Positions 7,346-16,241 of a DNA stretch of 55,950 bases are shown here, piece after piece. Source of the stretch: Spirulina subsalsa FACHB-351. Its GTDB lineage: Bacteria > Cyanobacteriota > Cyanobacteriia > Cyanobacteriales > Spirulinaceae. The notes below the pieces were generated by a model. That model was not told the DNA's origin. It ran no database searches and saw only the letters and a program-made list of their open reading frames with translations. The translations under genes and the position numbers were made by a program. Positions within the stretch are counted from its first letter, which is position 1, and the number at the start of each line of letters is the position of its first letter. The DNA is taken from assembly GCF_026130165.1 (NCBI RefSeq), contig NZ_JAIHOM010000020.1:1-55950 (forward strand), given 5' to 3'.

Positions 7346-8218
7346 ATGGCAAATCCAGATGCTTCTACCTCTTTTCCGTTCGGCTATCAACAACGTCTTC
7401 AGGAACTGTTAGAGTCACAATGGCAGGTGGGGGAGAGTTATGCTCGTTTTGCTGAACGGTTGGGGTTAGGGTCAGGAAAAACCCTGAAAGCTTGGCTGAC
7501 TCAAGATTTTAAGGCGGAACCTGATCCTCAGAAGTTGCGGAAGTTGGCACAGTTTTTGGGCTGGAGTTATTGGGAGTTGATTTGCTATTTAGACACGGGA
7601 AAACAACCAGAGGCGATCGCACCCTCCCCGGATTCTTTGTCCTCTTCCCCGGTTCATCAGCCTTCTCCCCTCAAGGGATCTCCTCAGTTTTCCCGAGGGT
7701 TATTATTAGCTGCCACGCGACAAATGCAAGATTTAGCCGTGACGCTTCAGGAGTTTATTGAGGGTTTACCCCCCGAACATTGGTATCAGTCAGTGCAGGC
7801 CGTGCAAGCGGTGGAGGTGGAACAATTCTCTCCTCCTCCTTCTCTCCCTTCACCCCCTCCCCTTCCCAGGGGAGAAACAGCGTTAGAAACAGGGAGTGAC
7901 TTGACAGCAGGGGAAACCGCAAACACAGCCCCCCCGGTGATGACCTTGGCCAAGATGATTCAGGTTTGTTTGGAGAAGGCCGCCATGAGTCCCACTCAGT
8001 TACGGGATCGGATTGAAGATTATCGGCGCTATTCTTCTTTGCGATCGCCTTTAACGGCAGAAGAGTTTAACGCCATGTGTGAAGGGGACTTGATCCCCCA
8101 AAGTGAAGCCCAACTAGAGGAACTGGCCGATATTGTAGACCGCGATCGCGATTACTTCTCAACCAATGAGTGGTTAAAGGCTTGGATTGCCTCGATTTAC
8201 CACGGGAATGTATCTTAG
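7346..8218 (+). CDS. Hypothetical protein with two XRE-like helical regions joined by a Pro-rich linker
   Basis: 290 residues from the ATG at 7346 (MANPDAS); a longer frame from 7238 has an unlikely N-terminus. Residues about 10-85 look like a lambda-repressor-type helix-turn-helix (YARFAERLGLGSGKTLKAWL, then a second helix pair around LRKLAQFLGWSYWELI). A Ser/Pro-rich linker with runs of Pro follows (about 95-195). The last 85 residues again look like an XRE-type bundle (AKMIQVCLEKAAMSPTQLRD ... LEELADIVD). The pattern suggests a DNA-binding or adaptor protein, but helix-turn-helix assignment by eye is uncertain. It stands alone, convergent with ispD. Confidence 0.6.
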   Translation: MANPDASTSFPFGYQQRLQELLESQWQVGESYARFAERLGLGSGKTLKAWLTQDFKAEPDPQKLRKLAQFLGWSYWELICYLDTGKQPEAIAPSPDSLSSSPVHQPSPLKGSPQFSRGLLLAATRQMQDLAVTLQEFIEGLPPEHWYQSVQAVQAVEVEQFSPPPSLPSPPPLPRGETALETGSDLTAGETANTAPPVMTLAKMIQVCLEKAAMSPTQLRDRIEDYRRYSSLRSPLTAEEFNAMCEGDLIPQSEAQLEELADIVDRDRDYFSTNEWLKAWIASIYHGNVS

Positions 8219-8348
8219 CCAGTAGGGGGAGCATATCCTCACGCCATAACACATAAGAACGGCGATATTGACCATCCAATTGAGAAGGACAGATATTTTA
8301 CTCAGATCAGTGAGCTTGCCGACAAGGTGTAAGCCAACGATTCACCGT

Positions 8349-9041
8349 TTACTGTTCACTGATGACCCGTTGACGGAGGATAAACTCCGCGATCGCCAAA
8401 TCCACCGGAGTTGTCACCTTTAAATTAGTTTCCTCCCCTTCCACAATTTTCACCGGGATCTCGCACTTCTCCAACAAGGCCGCATCATCCGTGACTTGCC
8501 ACCCCTGTTCCCGGCCGTATTGGTGACAGCGTTTCAATAACTCTACCTCAAACCCTTGGGGCGTTTGGGCAGCCCAGAGATATTGGCGATTGGGGGTGTC
8601 TGTGATCCGGTGTTGTTCATTAACCACCTTAATCGTATCCTTAACCGGAATCGCCGCAATTAAGCCCTGACAGTGCTGTAATTCGGCCGCACAGCGATCA
8701 AATAATTCCGGGGTAGCTAAACATCTTGCTCCGTCATGAATTAAGACCCGCTCCGCTCGTTCGGGAAGACCCTGTAAACCGTTATAAACCGAATCTTGGC
8801 GGGTTTCCCCCCCTTGAATCAACTGGAGAGGTTTGGTGAGGTGTAGGGATTCTGCGATCGCCTTAAACTCCTCAAAATCATAAGGTTGTCCCATAATCCC
8901 AATCCAGGTAATCGATTGAGACGCTTCGGCCGCCTTCAACGTCCAAGCAAGCAACGGTTGTCCTAACAAAGACAGTAATAGTTTATTCCGGCTACTGCCC
9001 ATTCGTCGCCCCATACCCGCCGCAGGAATTAATAAGTACAT
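8349..9041 (-). CDS. ispD: 2-C-methyl-D-erythritol 4-phosphate cytidylyltransferase
   Basis: IspD joins CTP and methylerythritol 4-phosphate in the MEP isoprenoid pathway, the only isoprenoid route in cyanobacteria. The 230 residues match the family length. The N-terminal nucleotide-binding loop (IPAAGMGRRMGSSRNKLLL) is complete, with VLIHDGARCLATPELF near residue 100 and ETNLKVTTPVDLAIAE at the end. The gene is monocistronic, convergent with the XRE-like gene and divergent from the DUF3727 gene; the 124-bp gap to the latter should hold both promoters. Confidence 0.95.
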   Translation of the reverse strand: MYLLIPAAGMGRRMGSSRNKLLLSLLGQPLLAWTLKAAEASQSITWIGIMGQPYDFEEFKAIAESLHLTKPLQLIQGGETRQDSVYNGLQGLPERAERVLIHDGARCLATPELFDRCAAELQHCQGLIAAIPVKDTIKVVNEQHRITDTPNRQYLWAAQTPQGFEVELLKRCHQYGREQGWQVTDDAALLEKCEIPVKIVEGEETNLKVTTPVDLAIAEFILRQRVISEQ

Positions 9042-9165
9042 AAATTCTTTTCTTAACGAGGATTCTGTTCTATCTTTTCATGAAATCTGTGTTCAGGAAT
9101 AAGGAAACTGATTCCTGTCCCGTGCTATTCTGAAACCTACTCTTTGTTTTGGTGGCGTTTGATTT

Positions 9166-9753
9166 ATGTCCTCTTCCCAATTTTTTCCAGAACCGGAGCA
9201 ATCCAACCGCGAAGTGATTCGTCTTTATGATGAGGAAGGGCGATCGCTACCTTGTTTTGTCGAACAAGCGTTCTTTCATAAAGATATCCAGTACCTCCTC
9301 CTACTGCCCGTAGACTCCCCCATTACCATCATTGCCTGGGATAGCGATGAAGACGATTCCGAAGCCACTTGGGTAGAAGATACCGAAGAACTTCAGACCG
9401 TCTTTCCCGATGCTAAAGCCGTCTTAGCCGAACAGAATCTAGTATTGAACTACGCCGGATATACCCTCACCGTAGCCGGAGAACTACCCGAAAGCGAAGA
9501 AGATAGCATCTTAACCCTCGAAATCGAAACCGAAACCGGGCAAGTTGAGTCAGAAGAGTTTCAATTCCTGACCCACTTCTACCACGAAGACCAAGAATAT
9601 GAAATTTACACCCCACTCAATCCCCTCCTATTGTTTGGCAAACGGACCAGCAACGAAAAAGTAGAATTGCTCACCGCAGAAGAACTAGAAGACATTCAAC
9701 CCTATCTAGAAGAATTCCTCGTCCAAACCCTCGAACAAGAGGATATGAACTAA
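9166..9753 (+). CDS. DUF3727 domain protein
   Basis: A very acidic protein of 195 residues. The first half has a DUF1292-like pattern (VIRLYDEEGRSLPCFVE then YLLLLPVDSP). The second half repeats this fold (EEFQFLTHFYHEDQEYEIYT, PLLLFGKR). Function unknown. It starts the run DUF3727-MltG-YqeG, with a 19-bp gap to mltG, so all three are probably one operon. Confidence 0.8.
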   Translation: MSSSQFFPEPEQSNREVIRLYDEEGRSLPCFVEQAFFHKDIQYLLLLPVDSPITIIAWDSDEDDSEATWVEDTEELQTVFPDAKAVLAEQNLVLNYAGYTLTVAGELPESEEDSILTLEIETETGQVESEEFQFLTHFYHEDQEYEIYTPLNPLLLFGKRTSNEKVELLTAEELEDIQPYLEEFLVQTLEQEDMN

Positions 9754-9772
9754 CACACCGCCCCCGTCGTTT

Positions 9773-10876
9773 ATGACCCTTTTGAGAAAACTTTCCCAAT
9801 GGACCTATCCCCTGCTCCTCTTGCCCCTAATGATTGGAGTAGCCGGATTGCATGGTGCGACTTGGTGGTATTGGGCGATTTCTCCAGTCGTAGACCGGGA
9901 GGATCTTTCCCTCGAACAAACCCAGATTCAACTGGAAATTACCACCGGAACCTCCACCCGGCAAATTGGTCAGGATTTAGAGGCCACGGGGATGATTCAT
10001 TCCGCTTGGGCCTGGAATATCTGGGCATTTTGGCTCGCTTGGCAAAATCGCGAGGGAGGTTTCCAAGCGGGGGTTTATACCATCACTCCTACTCAGTCTA
10101 TGCCAGCAATTGCCCGCCGCATTTGGGAGGGGCAGGTAGAGGATGCCAGTGTCACCTTGCCCGAAGGCTGGTCATTAGAACAAATGGGAGCGGAATTTGA
10201 ACGGCGGCAATACTTCACCCAGGCCGAGTTTATGACCGCCACCCAGGAAATCCCCTCCGGGGAAGAGTTTCCTTGGCTACCAAGGGATTTACCCCATTTG
10301 GAGGGGTTTTTATACCCCGATACCTACCAGTTTCCCCAAGGGACTTCTCCCCAACAGGTGATCGGGATCATGTTAGCCCGTTTTCAGGAGGTGGCATTAC
10401 CGTTATATGAGGCGGCACAGGAAAATCAGGATCTAACCTTGCAGGAGTGGGTAACGTTGGCGAGTATGGTGGAAAAAGAAGCCGCCGTCGCTCAAGAACG
10501 CCCCCGCATTGCAGGAGTCTTCCTCAATCGTCTCTCTCAGGGAATGCGTTTAGAATCAGATCCCACCGTCGAATACGGTACAGGGATTCGTCAAACCCCT
10601 GATCAACCCCTAACTTTAGAGCAAGTTCGCCAGCCCTCTCCCTATAATACCTATCTCAATGAGGGTTTACCCCCCACTCCCATCAGTAGCCCCGGAGTGG
10701 ATAGTTTAAGAGCAGTTCTCAATCCTGAAAGGACGGACTATCTGTTTTTTGTGGCTAATTATGACGGAACCCACGTTTTTAGCCGCACCCTAGAAGAACA
10801 TGAGGCCGCTAAACAACGCATCCGTCAAGAACGAGAACGCCAACGCCAACTAGAAACGGATACAGAATCGTTATGA
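9773..10876 (+). CDS. mltG: Endolytic murein transglycosylase MltG
   Basis: MltG cleaves nascent glycan strands at the inner membrane. One N-terminal membrane helix (about residues 12-35) is followed by a LysM-like segment (about 50-115, TRQIGQDLEATGMIHSAWAW) and the YceG catalytic domain. LEGFLYPDTYQFP and LASMVEKEA with the catalytic Glu are clear, then PRIAGVFLNRL, LESDPTVEYG and PYNTYLNEGLPPTPI. The length of 367 is normal. The last 4 bp overlap the yqeG start (ATGA). Confidence 0.93.
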   Translation: MTLLRKLSQWTYPLLLLPLMIGVAGLHGATWWYWAISPVVDREDLSLEQTQIQLEITTGTSTRQIGQDLEATGMIHSAWAWNIWAFWLAWQNREGGFQAGVYTITPTQSMPAIARRIWEGQVEDASVTLPEGWSLEQMGAEFERRQYFTQAEFMTATQEIPSGEEFPWLPRDLPHLEGFLYPDTYQFPQGTSPQQVIGIMLARFQEVALPLYEAAQENQDLTLQEWVTLASMVEKEAAVAQERPRIAGVFLNRLSQGMRLESDPTVEYGTGIRQTPDQPLTLEQVRQPSPYNTYLNEGLPPTPISSPGVDSLRAVLNPERTDYLFFVANYDGTHVFSRTLEEHEAAKQRIRQERERQRQLETDTESL

Positions 10877-11388
10877 CCTTTACTCGCTTTCTCAAACCCG
10901 ATTTAATGTTGCAGGGATCTGTGGTGGATATTACCCCTGATTTACTGCAACACCATCAACTCAAAGGTTTAGTTTTAGATGTGGATGAAACCCTTGTTCC
11001 CTTAAGAGAACGGACTGTTTCCTCAGAGGTGGCTGAGTGGTTGGAAGAGGTGCGCCCTTTAGTCGATATTTGGCTGGTGAGTAACAATCTCAGCGAGTCC
11101 CGCATTGGTGGTATTGCCGAGTCGCTGAGGGTGCCCTATTTGTTGGGAGCTAGAAAACCCTCTCGGAAAAAATTGCGCCAAGCCCTTGAAGCAATGGGGC
11201 ATCCTGTCGAACAAGTGGCAATGGTTGGCGATCGCCTTCTAACCGATGCCTTAGCAGGAAATCGTCTGGGAATGTTTACTATTCTAGTAGAACCCATGAT
11301 CGACCCCGCTATTAGTCAAGGCTACCCGATCCGTAATTTTGAGGTCTGGCTGACTAAAATTCTCGGCTTCTCACTCCAAGACTCCTAA
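10873..11388 (+). CDS. YqeG-family HAD-IIIA phosphatase
   Basis: 171 residues with HAD motifs: LVLDVDETLVPL (motif I, DxDxT-type with Glu at the fourth position), IWLVSNNLSE (motif II), ARKPSRKK (motif III) and VAMVGDRLLTDALAGN (motif IV). The YqeG family acts on phosphatidylglycerophosphate in yeast (Gep4) and chloroplasts (PGPP1). A role in phosphatidylglycerol synthesis is therefore plausible, since this lipid is essential for photosystem II. It overlaps mltG by 4 bp and ends the operon. Confidence 0.85.
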   Translation: MTFTRFLKPDLMLQGSVVDITPDLLQHHQLKGLVLDVDETLVPLRERTVSSEVAEWLEEVRPLVDIWLVSNNLSESRIGGIAESLRVPYLLGARKPSRKKLRQALEAMGHPVEQVAMVGDRLLTDALAGNRLGMFTILVEPMIDPAISQGYPIRNFEVWLTKILGFSLQDS

Positions 11389-11422
11389 TTTTGTTACAAA
11401 CCTTAATGATTATTCATGGATT

Positions 11423-11451
11423 TTGACAAAACAAAATATAAAGAAAATATT
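11423..11451 (+). promoter_or_regulatory. Possible promoter in the spacer after yqeG
   Basis: A consensus -35 TTGACA (11423-11428) is followed at 17 bp by AATATT (11446-11451), a weak -10. It could start a transcript of about 130 nt ending at the terminator at 11548-11590. Confidence 0.3.
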
Positions 11452-11547
11452 ACGAAACAAAACTTCACGTCATGTCTCTGTAACAATGACAATTAACAAA
11501 ATAAAAATGGGGTCAGCCAATATAAAGACCCTAACAATAAGAAACCC

Positions 11548-11590
11548 GGAGTATTAACCCAGAAACTGAAATGGGTTAATACTCCTTTTT
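11548..11590 (+). terminator. Strong rho-independent terminator
   Basis: A perfect 14-bp stem (GGAGTATTAACCCA at 11548-11561 with its complement at 11572-11585), a 10-nt loop, then TTTTT. It ends the DUF3727-mltG-yqeG transcript and any small RNA starting at about 11458. Confidence 0.85.
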
Positions 11591-12096
11591 AGCTAATCGG
11601 TGAGAAGCCCCGCGCTCTCCCGTTGGCACAGCAGGGCTTAGGGGAGCATTGAGATGAGAGCCAAGGGTGCTGAGGAGATTAGATGCCTCCATTAATGACA
11701 AGTTAAGCCTAAACATCCTCTGGTCAAGGTCAGGGAATAGGGAATAGGGAATAGGGAAGCAGGAAAATAGGGTTCTTTGACCCATTGTTGTCACAAAATC
11801 TTAATAATCTCCTGACACAATAGAGCAAGACTAAACAGAATCTTCAAGAAAATGCTGATCCTGAAACAGATAAAATGAAGATTAGATGAACTCTTGTAAA
11901 CCGAACGGAATTCTCTCCGGTCAGGAAGTAGATTAAACCACCACCCCTTAAAGTTAGCGGCTAAACTAGGGATAGTAAAGCTTTTGGTTTCACCCCTAGG
12001 TTGTCCTGCGTCTAGTCCTTATATCTATCAGCCAGTCCCTCTTCCGCCCTTGTTCATTGCTAGAAATCCCCACCCCCTTGAGGAGGCCTCCCCCAA
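11591..12096. other. Gene-free spacer with IS right-end-like and short-repeat sequence
   Basis: No gene is visible. At 11603-11653 lies GAAGCCCC ... CCGTTGGCACAGCAGGGC, resembling the structured right ends (3' end of tnpB, guide-RNA scaffold) of IS605-type elements. GGGAATA heptamers repeat at about 11730-11755. The rest is AT-rich leader to the kinase gene. Confidence 0.45.
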
Positions 12097-13545
12097 ATGT
12101 TTTATCGTTCTGCTGACACGACCTTAACCAAGACTTCTGGAATCACCCTCTCATCAAGCACCTGCAAACCGCAGAAAATGTCTAATCCGTTGACCATTTC
12201 TTCACCCGTTTCCCCACGCGATCATCTCTTAATTCAACTGGCTCAAGTCAACAGCCTAGATAGTTTAATCTCCTCAGAGATTATGCTCCCTTTGATGACC
12301 TACAGTGAAGTCCAATCAGTATTGTTATTATTACCAGATCCTCAAGGTTGGCGGGTGGGGGCGATCGCCCACTTCTCAACATCAGGTAAACCCGCCCTGC
12401 AAATCCCTAGCCATTCCGAAGACTCCTCCTCTGTTCTCCGTTCTCCTATTCTGCACAATCTCCTGGGGGATCCCAAAGTCAGTATTTTAGAAAACCTCCA
12501 AGAGCATCCCGACTATGGGAAAGATCCCTACATTCCCCATCAAGGGATTAACGCCATCTGTCGCTTTCCCCTACAACAAGGCGACGAACAACTGGGATGG
12601 TTACTCTTTACCCATGAACAGCCCTCGGGACACTTTGTAGGCGATCGCCTGACCCAACTGCATCTAATCAGTTATCACTTTGCGATCGCCCTCCAACGCA
12701 CCCACCTCACCCAAACCCTCCACCAGACTCAGGTTGAACTTAAACTCATGCAGGAGCGAGTCATGGCTCAAGAAAAACTCGCCTCCCTCGGCGCCCTCAC
12801 CGCAGGCATTGCCCACGAAGTGAAAAACCCCCTCAACTTCGTCAACAACTTCGCCGAACTCTCCGTAGACCTCACTCAAGAACTCCTCGAAGAACTCGAA
12901 ACCTTTCAAGATAAAATCGACAGCGAAACCTGGGACTACCTCGAAGAAATCCTCAACGACCTGCAACAAAACGTCCAAAAAATTAACCATCACGGCAAAC
13001 GAGCCGACAGCATCGTAAAAGGAATGTTGCAACAGTCCGGAGGCAAACCCGGAGAACGGAAACTCACCGACATTAACGCCCTGCTCCAAGAATACGTTAA
13101 CCTCGCCTACCACGGAATGCGCGCCAACGATTCCACCTTTAACATCACCCTCAATGAACAATACGACCCCGAAGCTCAACCCATCTTTGTCGTCCCCCAT
13201 AACCTCAGTCGAGTCTTTCTGAACCTGTTCAACAACGCCTGCTACGCTGCCCACGAGCAGAAAAAACGTCTCGGCGAAGACTTTTCCCCCACCCTTTGGG
13301 TCAAAACCCAAGCCTTTGACCAAGCCCTAGAAATTCGCATCCGCGACAACGGCATGGGCATCCCCCCCGAAATTCGCCAGCAAGTCTTTCAACCCTTCTT
13401 CACCACCAAACCCGTTGGCATCGGCACAGGGTTAGGGCTAGCGATTAGCTATGATATTATCGTGGAAGAACACAAGGGAAGAATTGAGATCAACAGTGAA
13501 ATAAACGAGTACACTGAATTTGTAATCACTCTCCCCACTCATTAA
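12097..13545 (+). CDS. GAF-domain sensor histidine kinase
   Basis: Cytosolic kinase of 482 residues without membrane segments. Order: a GAF-like domain (about 45-205), a short coiled coil (LKLMQERVMAQEKLASLGAL), HisKA with the phospho-His in AGIAHEVKNPLNF (about residue 238), and an HATPase with NNACYAA, RIRDNGMGIP, QPFFTTK and GTGLGLAI. The chosen ATG follows GAGGAGG; an internal ATG at 12181 is a possible alternative. It opens a four-gene cluster, with the CheY-like gene 36 bp downstream as its likely first partner. The signal is unknown. Confidence 0.88.
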   Translation: MFYRSADTTLTKTSGITLSSSTCKPQKMSNPLTISSPVSPRDHLLIQLAQVNSLDSLISSEIMLPLMTYSEVQSVLLLLPDPQGWRVGAIAHFSTSGKPALQIPSHSEDSSSVLRSPILHNLLGDPKVSILENLQEHPDYGKDPYIPHQGINAICRFPLQQGDEQLGWLLFTHEQPSGHFVGDRLTQLHLISYHFAIALQRTHLTQTLHQTQVELKLMQERVMAQEKLASLGALTAGIAHEVKNPLNFVNNFAELSVDLTQELLEELETFQDKIDSETWDYLEEILNDLQQNVQKINHHGKRADSIVKGMLQQSGGKPGERKLTDINALLQEYVNLAYHGMRANDSTFNITLNEQYDPEAQPIFVVPHNLSRVFLNLFNNACYAAHEQKKRLGEDFSPTLWVKTQAFDQALEIRIRDNGMGIPPEIRQQVFQPFFTTKPVGIGTGLGLAISYDIIVEEHKGRIEINSEINEYTEFVITLPTH

Positions 13546-13581
13546 ATTTCCCATCAAGCCCGTTTTACCCCCAATTCTAAA

Positions 13582-13959
13582 ATGATGCTTAAAATTATGG
13601 TAGTTGATGACGAAGAAGATATTAAAATCCTTTTTCGACAGAAATTCCGTAAAGAAATCAAAAAAGGAGAGGTAGAATTTGAATTCGTTCACTCTGCTCA
13701 GGATGCCATTGAATACTTAAAACGAGAAGGGGCTGATCCCGTTTTAATTCTCTCAGATATTAATATGCCGGGGATGACGGGGATTGAACTTCTGAAAGTT
13801 ATTAAAGGGAACTTTCCCGAGTTAAAAGTATTCATGGTGACAGCTTACGGGGACGATAAAAACTATCAACTAGCCCAACAATATGGGGCTGACGATTACC
13901 TCAACAAACCCATTGATTTCACGGCCTTAAAAGAAAAAATCATTAGTCTATCATCTTAA
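13582..13959 (+). CDS. Single-domain CheY-like response regulator
   Basis: 125 residues, only a receiver: acidic pocket MVVDDEED, phospho-Asp in LILSDINMPGMTG, Thr in MVTAYGD and Lys in LNKPID. It has no output domain, so it must act by protein contact or as a phosphorelay intermediate. It is clearly paralogous to the N-terminal receivers of the next two genes (the shared pattern is F-R-x-x-F-R-K near residue 20 and SAYGD/TAYGD). Located between the kinase and the GGDEF-EAL gene with gaps of 36 and 31 bp. Confidence 0.9.
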   Translation: MMLKIMVVDDEEDIKILFRQKFRKEIKKGEVEFEFVHSAQDAIEYLKREGADPVLILSDINMPGMTGIELLKVIKGNFPELKVFMVTAYGDDKNYQLAQQYGADDYLNKPIDFTALKEKIISLSS

Positions 13960-13990
13960 ACATTTTTCATCCTAAGATTCAGGGGGGGCA

Positions 13991-16147
13991 ATGCCAGCCA
14001 AGATTTTGGTGGTTGACGATGATCCAGATTTTCCGGCACTGATTCGCCAAGTATTCCGTAAAAACATCCGCCAGAAGGACTATCAGTTTATTTTTGCCCT
14101 AAATGGTCTAGAAGCCTTGCACCTCATCCGTCAAGATCCTGAAATTGATATGATCTTGACCGATGTTAATATGCCCCAAATGGACGGCATGACACTGTTA
14201 CAAAAAATCGCCGAAATTCCCAATCAAACGACTAGCACTGTGATTATGTCGGCTTACGGGGATTTGGAAACCATTCGCAGTGCCATGAATTTAGGGGCTT
14301 TTGATTTCTTAACCAAACCCCTTAACTTACAGGATTTAGAAATTACCACCCGCAAGACCTTAAAGCATATTCAGCAAGTTAAACAGGTTTTACAAGATAA
14401 AGAAACAGCGCAGAAGTTACGGGATGATCTAACCAAAAAAATCACCTTACGGGAAAGTGAAATGCGCTATCAAAGGCGCTTTCGAGCTTTAATTGAAAAC
14501 TCCACGGATATTATTATTATCCTCAATTTGGATGGAGCTATCACCTATGCTAGTCCTTCTGCTATAAGGGTTTTAGGTGAAGTTTTTACGGATAAACATC
14601 CCGTTGCTTTTGGTTCGTTGCTTCATCCTGATGAGATTACATCGGTTATTCAACGTTTAGAAAAAGTCCAAGAACAGCCCGGGGAAAAAGAATTAATTAG
14701 TGAATTACGATTAAAAACCCGCTTTGAAACTTGGAATATTTTTGAAGTTGTTTTTACGAACTTATTGCAAGATCCAGATGTAGAGGGAATCGTCGTTAAT
14801 TGTCATAATATTACCGACCGCAAAATTGCCGAAGAAAAGTTTTTATATGATGCGCTCCATGACTCCTTAACCCGCTTACCCAATCGGGCATTATTTATGG
14901 ATCGTTTATCCCAAGCTTTAGCCCGACAAAAACGCCATCCTTCCTCTCAATTTGCCGTTTTGTTTATTGATTTAGACCGTTTTAAAGTAGTTAATGATAG
15001 CTTGGGGCATTGGGGAGGGGATCAACTATTAGTAGAAACGGCTAATCGCCTACAAGAGCAAATGCGCTATGATGATACTATTGCCCGGTTAGGAGATGAT
15101 GAATTTGCCATTTTATTGGAGTCAGTTAATACGGCTCAAGATGCCAATAATGTGGCCCAGCGTTTACAAATGAAGCTACAAATGCCTGTGATTATTAATC
15201 AACAGGAAGTCTATACCAGTGCCAGTATTGGGATTGTGTTTCCTAATGGACAGTATGATGCCCCTTCGGACATTTTGCGGGATGCTCATACGGCTATGTA
15301 TCACGCCAAAATCCAAGGGAAAGCCCGACAACAGATGTTTGATGTTACCATGTCGGCGGATAATTTAGCCCGTTTGCAACTGGAAATTGACCTGAGACGG
15401 GCGAAGGAACGGGAACAACTGCTGGTCTATTATCAACCCATTGTGAACTTAAAAACAGGTCATCTCAGCGGTTTTGAAGCTCTGATGCGCTGGAAACATC
15501 CCCATCGCGGGGCAGTAAGTCCGGGGGCGTTTATTCCTTTAGCGGAAGAAACGGGGTTAATTGTGCCGATGGGGTGGTGGATTTTACAGGAAGCTTGTGA
15601 GCAAATTCGGTTGTGGGGGGAGGAGTTTCCGGATTTTGCCTTAACCATTAGTGTTAATTTATCGGGGCGACAATTTTCTCAGCCTCAATTGGCGAAGGAG
15701 GTGGGTAAGATTCTGAAGGCAACGAGGGTCAATCCTCAACGGTTGCGTTTAGAAATTACGGAGACTACGATTATGGAGAATGAAACCATTGTGGCGCAAA
15801 CTCTCCAAGATTTGAAGGCGATGGATATTCAGTTAAGTATTGATGATTTTGGGACGGGGTACTCGTCTTTGAGTCGTTTGCGGAGTTTTCCCATTGATAC
15901 GCTGAAAATTGATCGCTCATTTGTCATGAGAATGGAACAGGAGCCGGAGAATTTGGAGATTACCCGGGCGATTATCCGCATGGCTGATAGTTTGGGCATT
16001 GAGGTGATTGCGGAGGGGATTGAGCATCAGGAGCATTTACAACTTTTGCGCAAGTTGCGCTGTAAGTACGGACAGGGGTATTTGTTTGCCAAACCTTTAG
16101 CGGCGGAGGATGCGATCGCCTTATTACGTGAGAATCCGAAATGGTAA
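13991..16147 (+). CDS. Response regulator with PAS, degenerate GGDEF and EAL domains (c-di-GMP signalling)
   Basis: 718 residues. Receiver (about 1-125, [33 protein letters not shown]), a coiled linker, PAS (about 165-285), GGDEF (about 290-450) and EAL (about 460-710). The GGDEF signature reads LGDDEF, so the second Gly is replaced; the I-site RxxD (RYDD) is kept five residues upstream. The EAL half has [30 protein letters not shown] and EVIAEGIE, so phosphodiesterase activity is likely. Expected net role: phosphorylation-controlled c-di-GMP breakdown, with GGDEF as a possible regulatory module. The spacing suggests an operon. Confidence 0.88.
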   Translation: MPAKILVVDDDPDFPALIRQVFRKNIRQKDYQFIFALNGLEALHLIRQDPEIDMILTDVNMPQMDGMTLLQKIAEIPNQTTSTVIMSAYGDLETIRSAMNLGAFDFLTKPLNLQDLEITTRKTLKHIQQVKQVLQDKETAQKLRDDLTKKITLRESEMRYQRRFRALIENSTDIIIILNLDGAITYASPSAIRVLGEVFTDKHPVAFGSLLHPDEITSVIQRLEKVQEQPGEKELISELRLKTRFETWNIFEVVFTNLLQDPDVEGIVVNCHNITDRKIAEEKFLYDALHDSLTRLPNRALFMDRLSQALARQKRHPSSQFAVLFIDLDRFKVVNDSLGHWGGDQLLVETANRLQEQMRYDDTIARLGDDEFAILLESVNTAQDANNVAQRLQMKLQMPVIINQQEVYTSASIGIVFPNGQYDAPSDILRDAHTAMYHAKIQGKARQQMFDVTMSADNLARLQLEIDLRRAKEREQLLVYYQPIVNLKTGHLSGFEALMRWKHPHRGAVSPGAFIPLAEETGLIVPMGWWILQEACEQIRLWGEEFPDFALTISVNLSGRQFSQPQLAKEVGKILKATRVNPQRLRLEITETTIMENETIVAQTLQDLKAMDIQLSIDDFGTGYSSLSRLRSFPIDTLKIDRSFVMRMEQEPENLEITRAIIRMADSLGIEVIAEGIEHQEHLQLLRKLRCKYGQGYLFAKPLAAEDAIALLRENPKW

Positions 16148-16241
16148 GCTTGTGAGGAGTCGGGGCGCAAACGTGCTGAAATCTTGTGCAAGGGGTTGGA
16201 TAGACAATATATCCTTAAAGGAAAGGCAAGTGAGAGCGTGA

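Noticed and set aside
12664-13323. 219-codon minus-strand frame opposite the GAF kinase
   Set aside because: It is antisense to the conserved HisKA and HATPase motifs, and its Gly/Val/Phe-rich composition is typical of a mirror frame.
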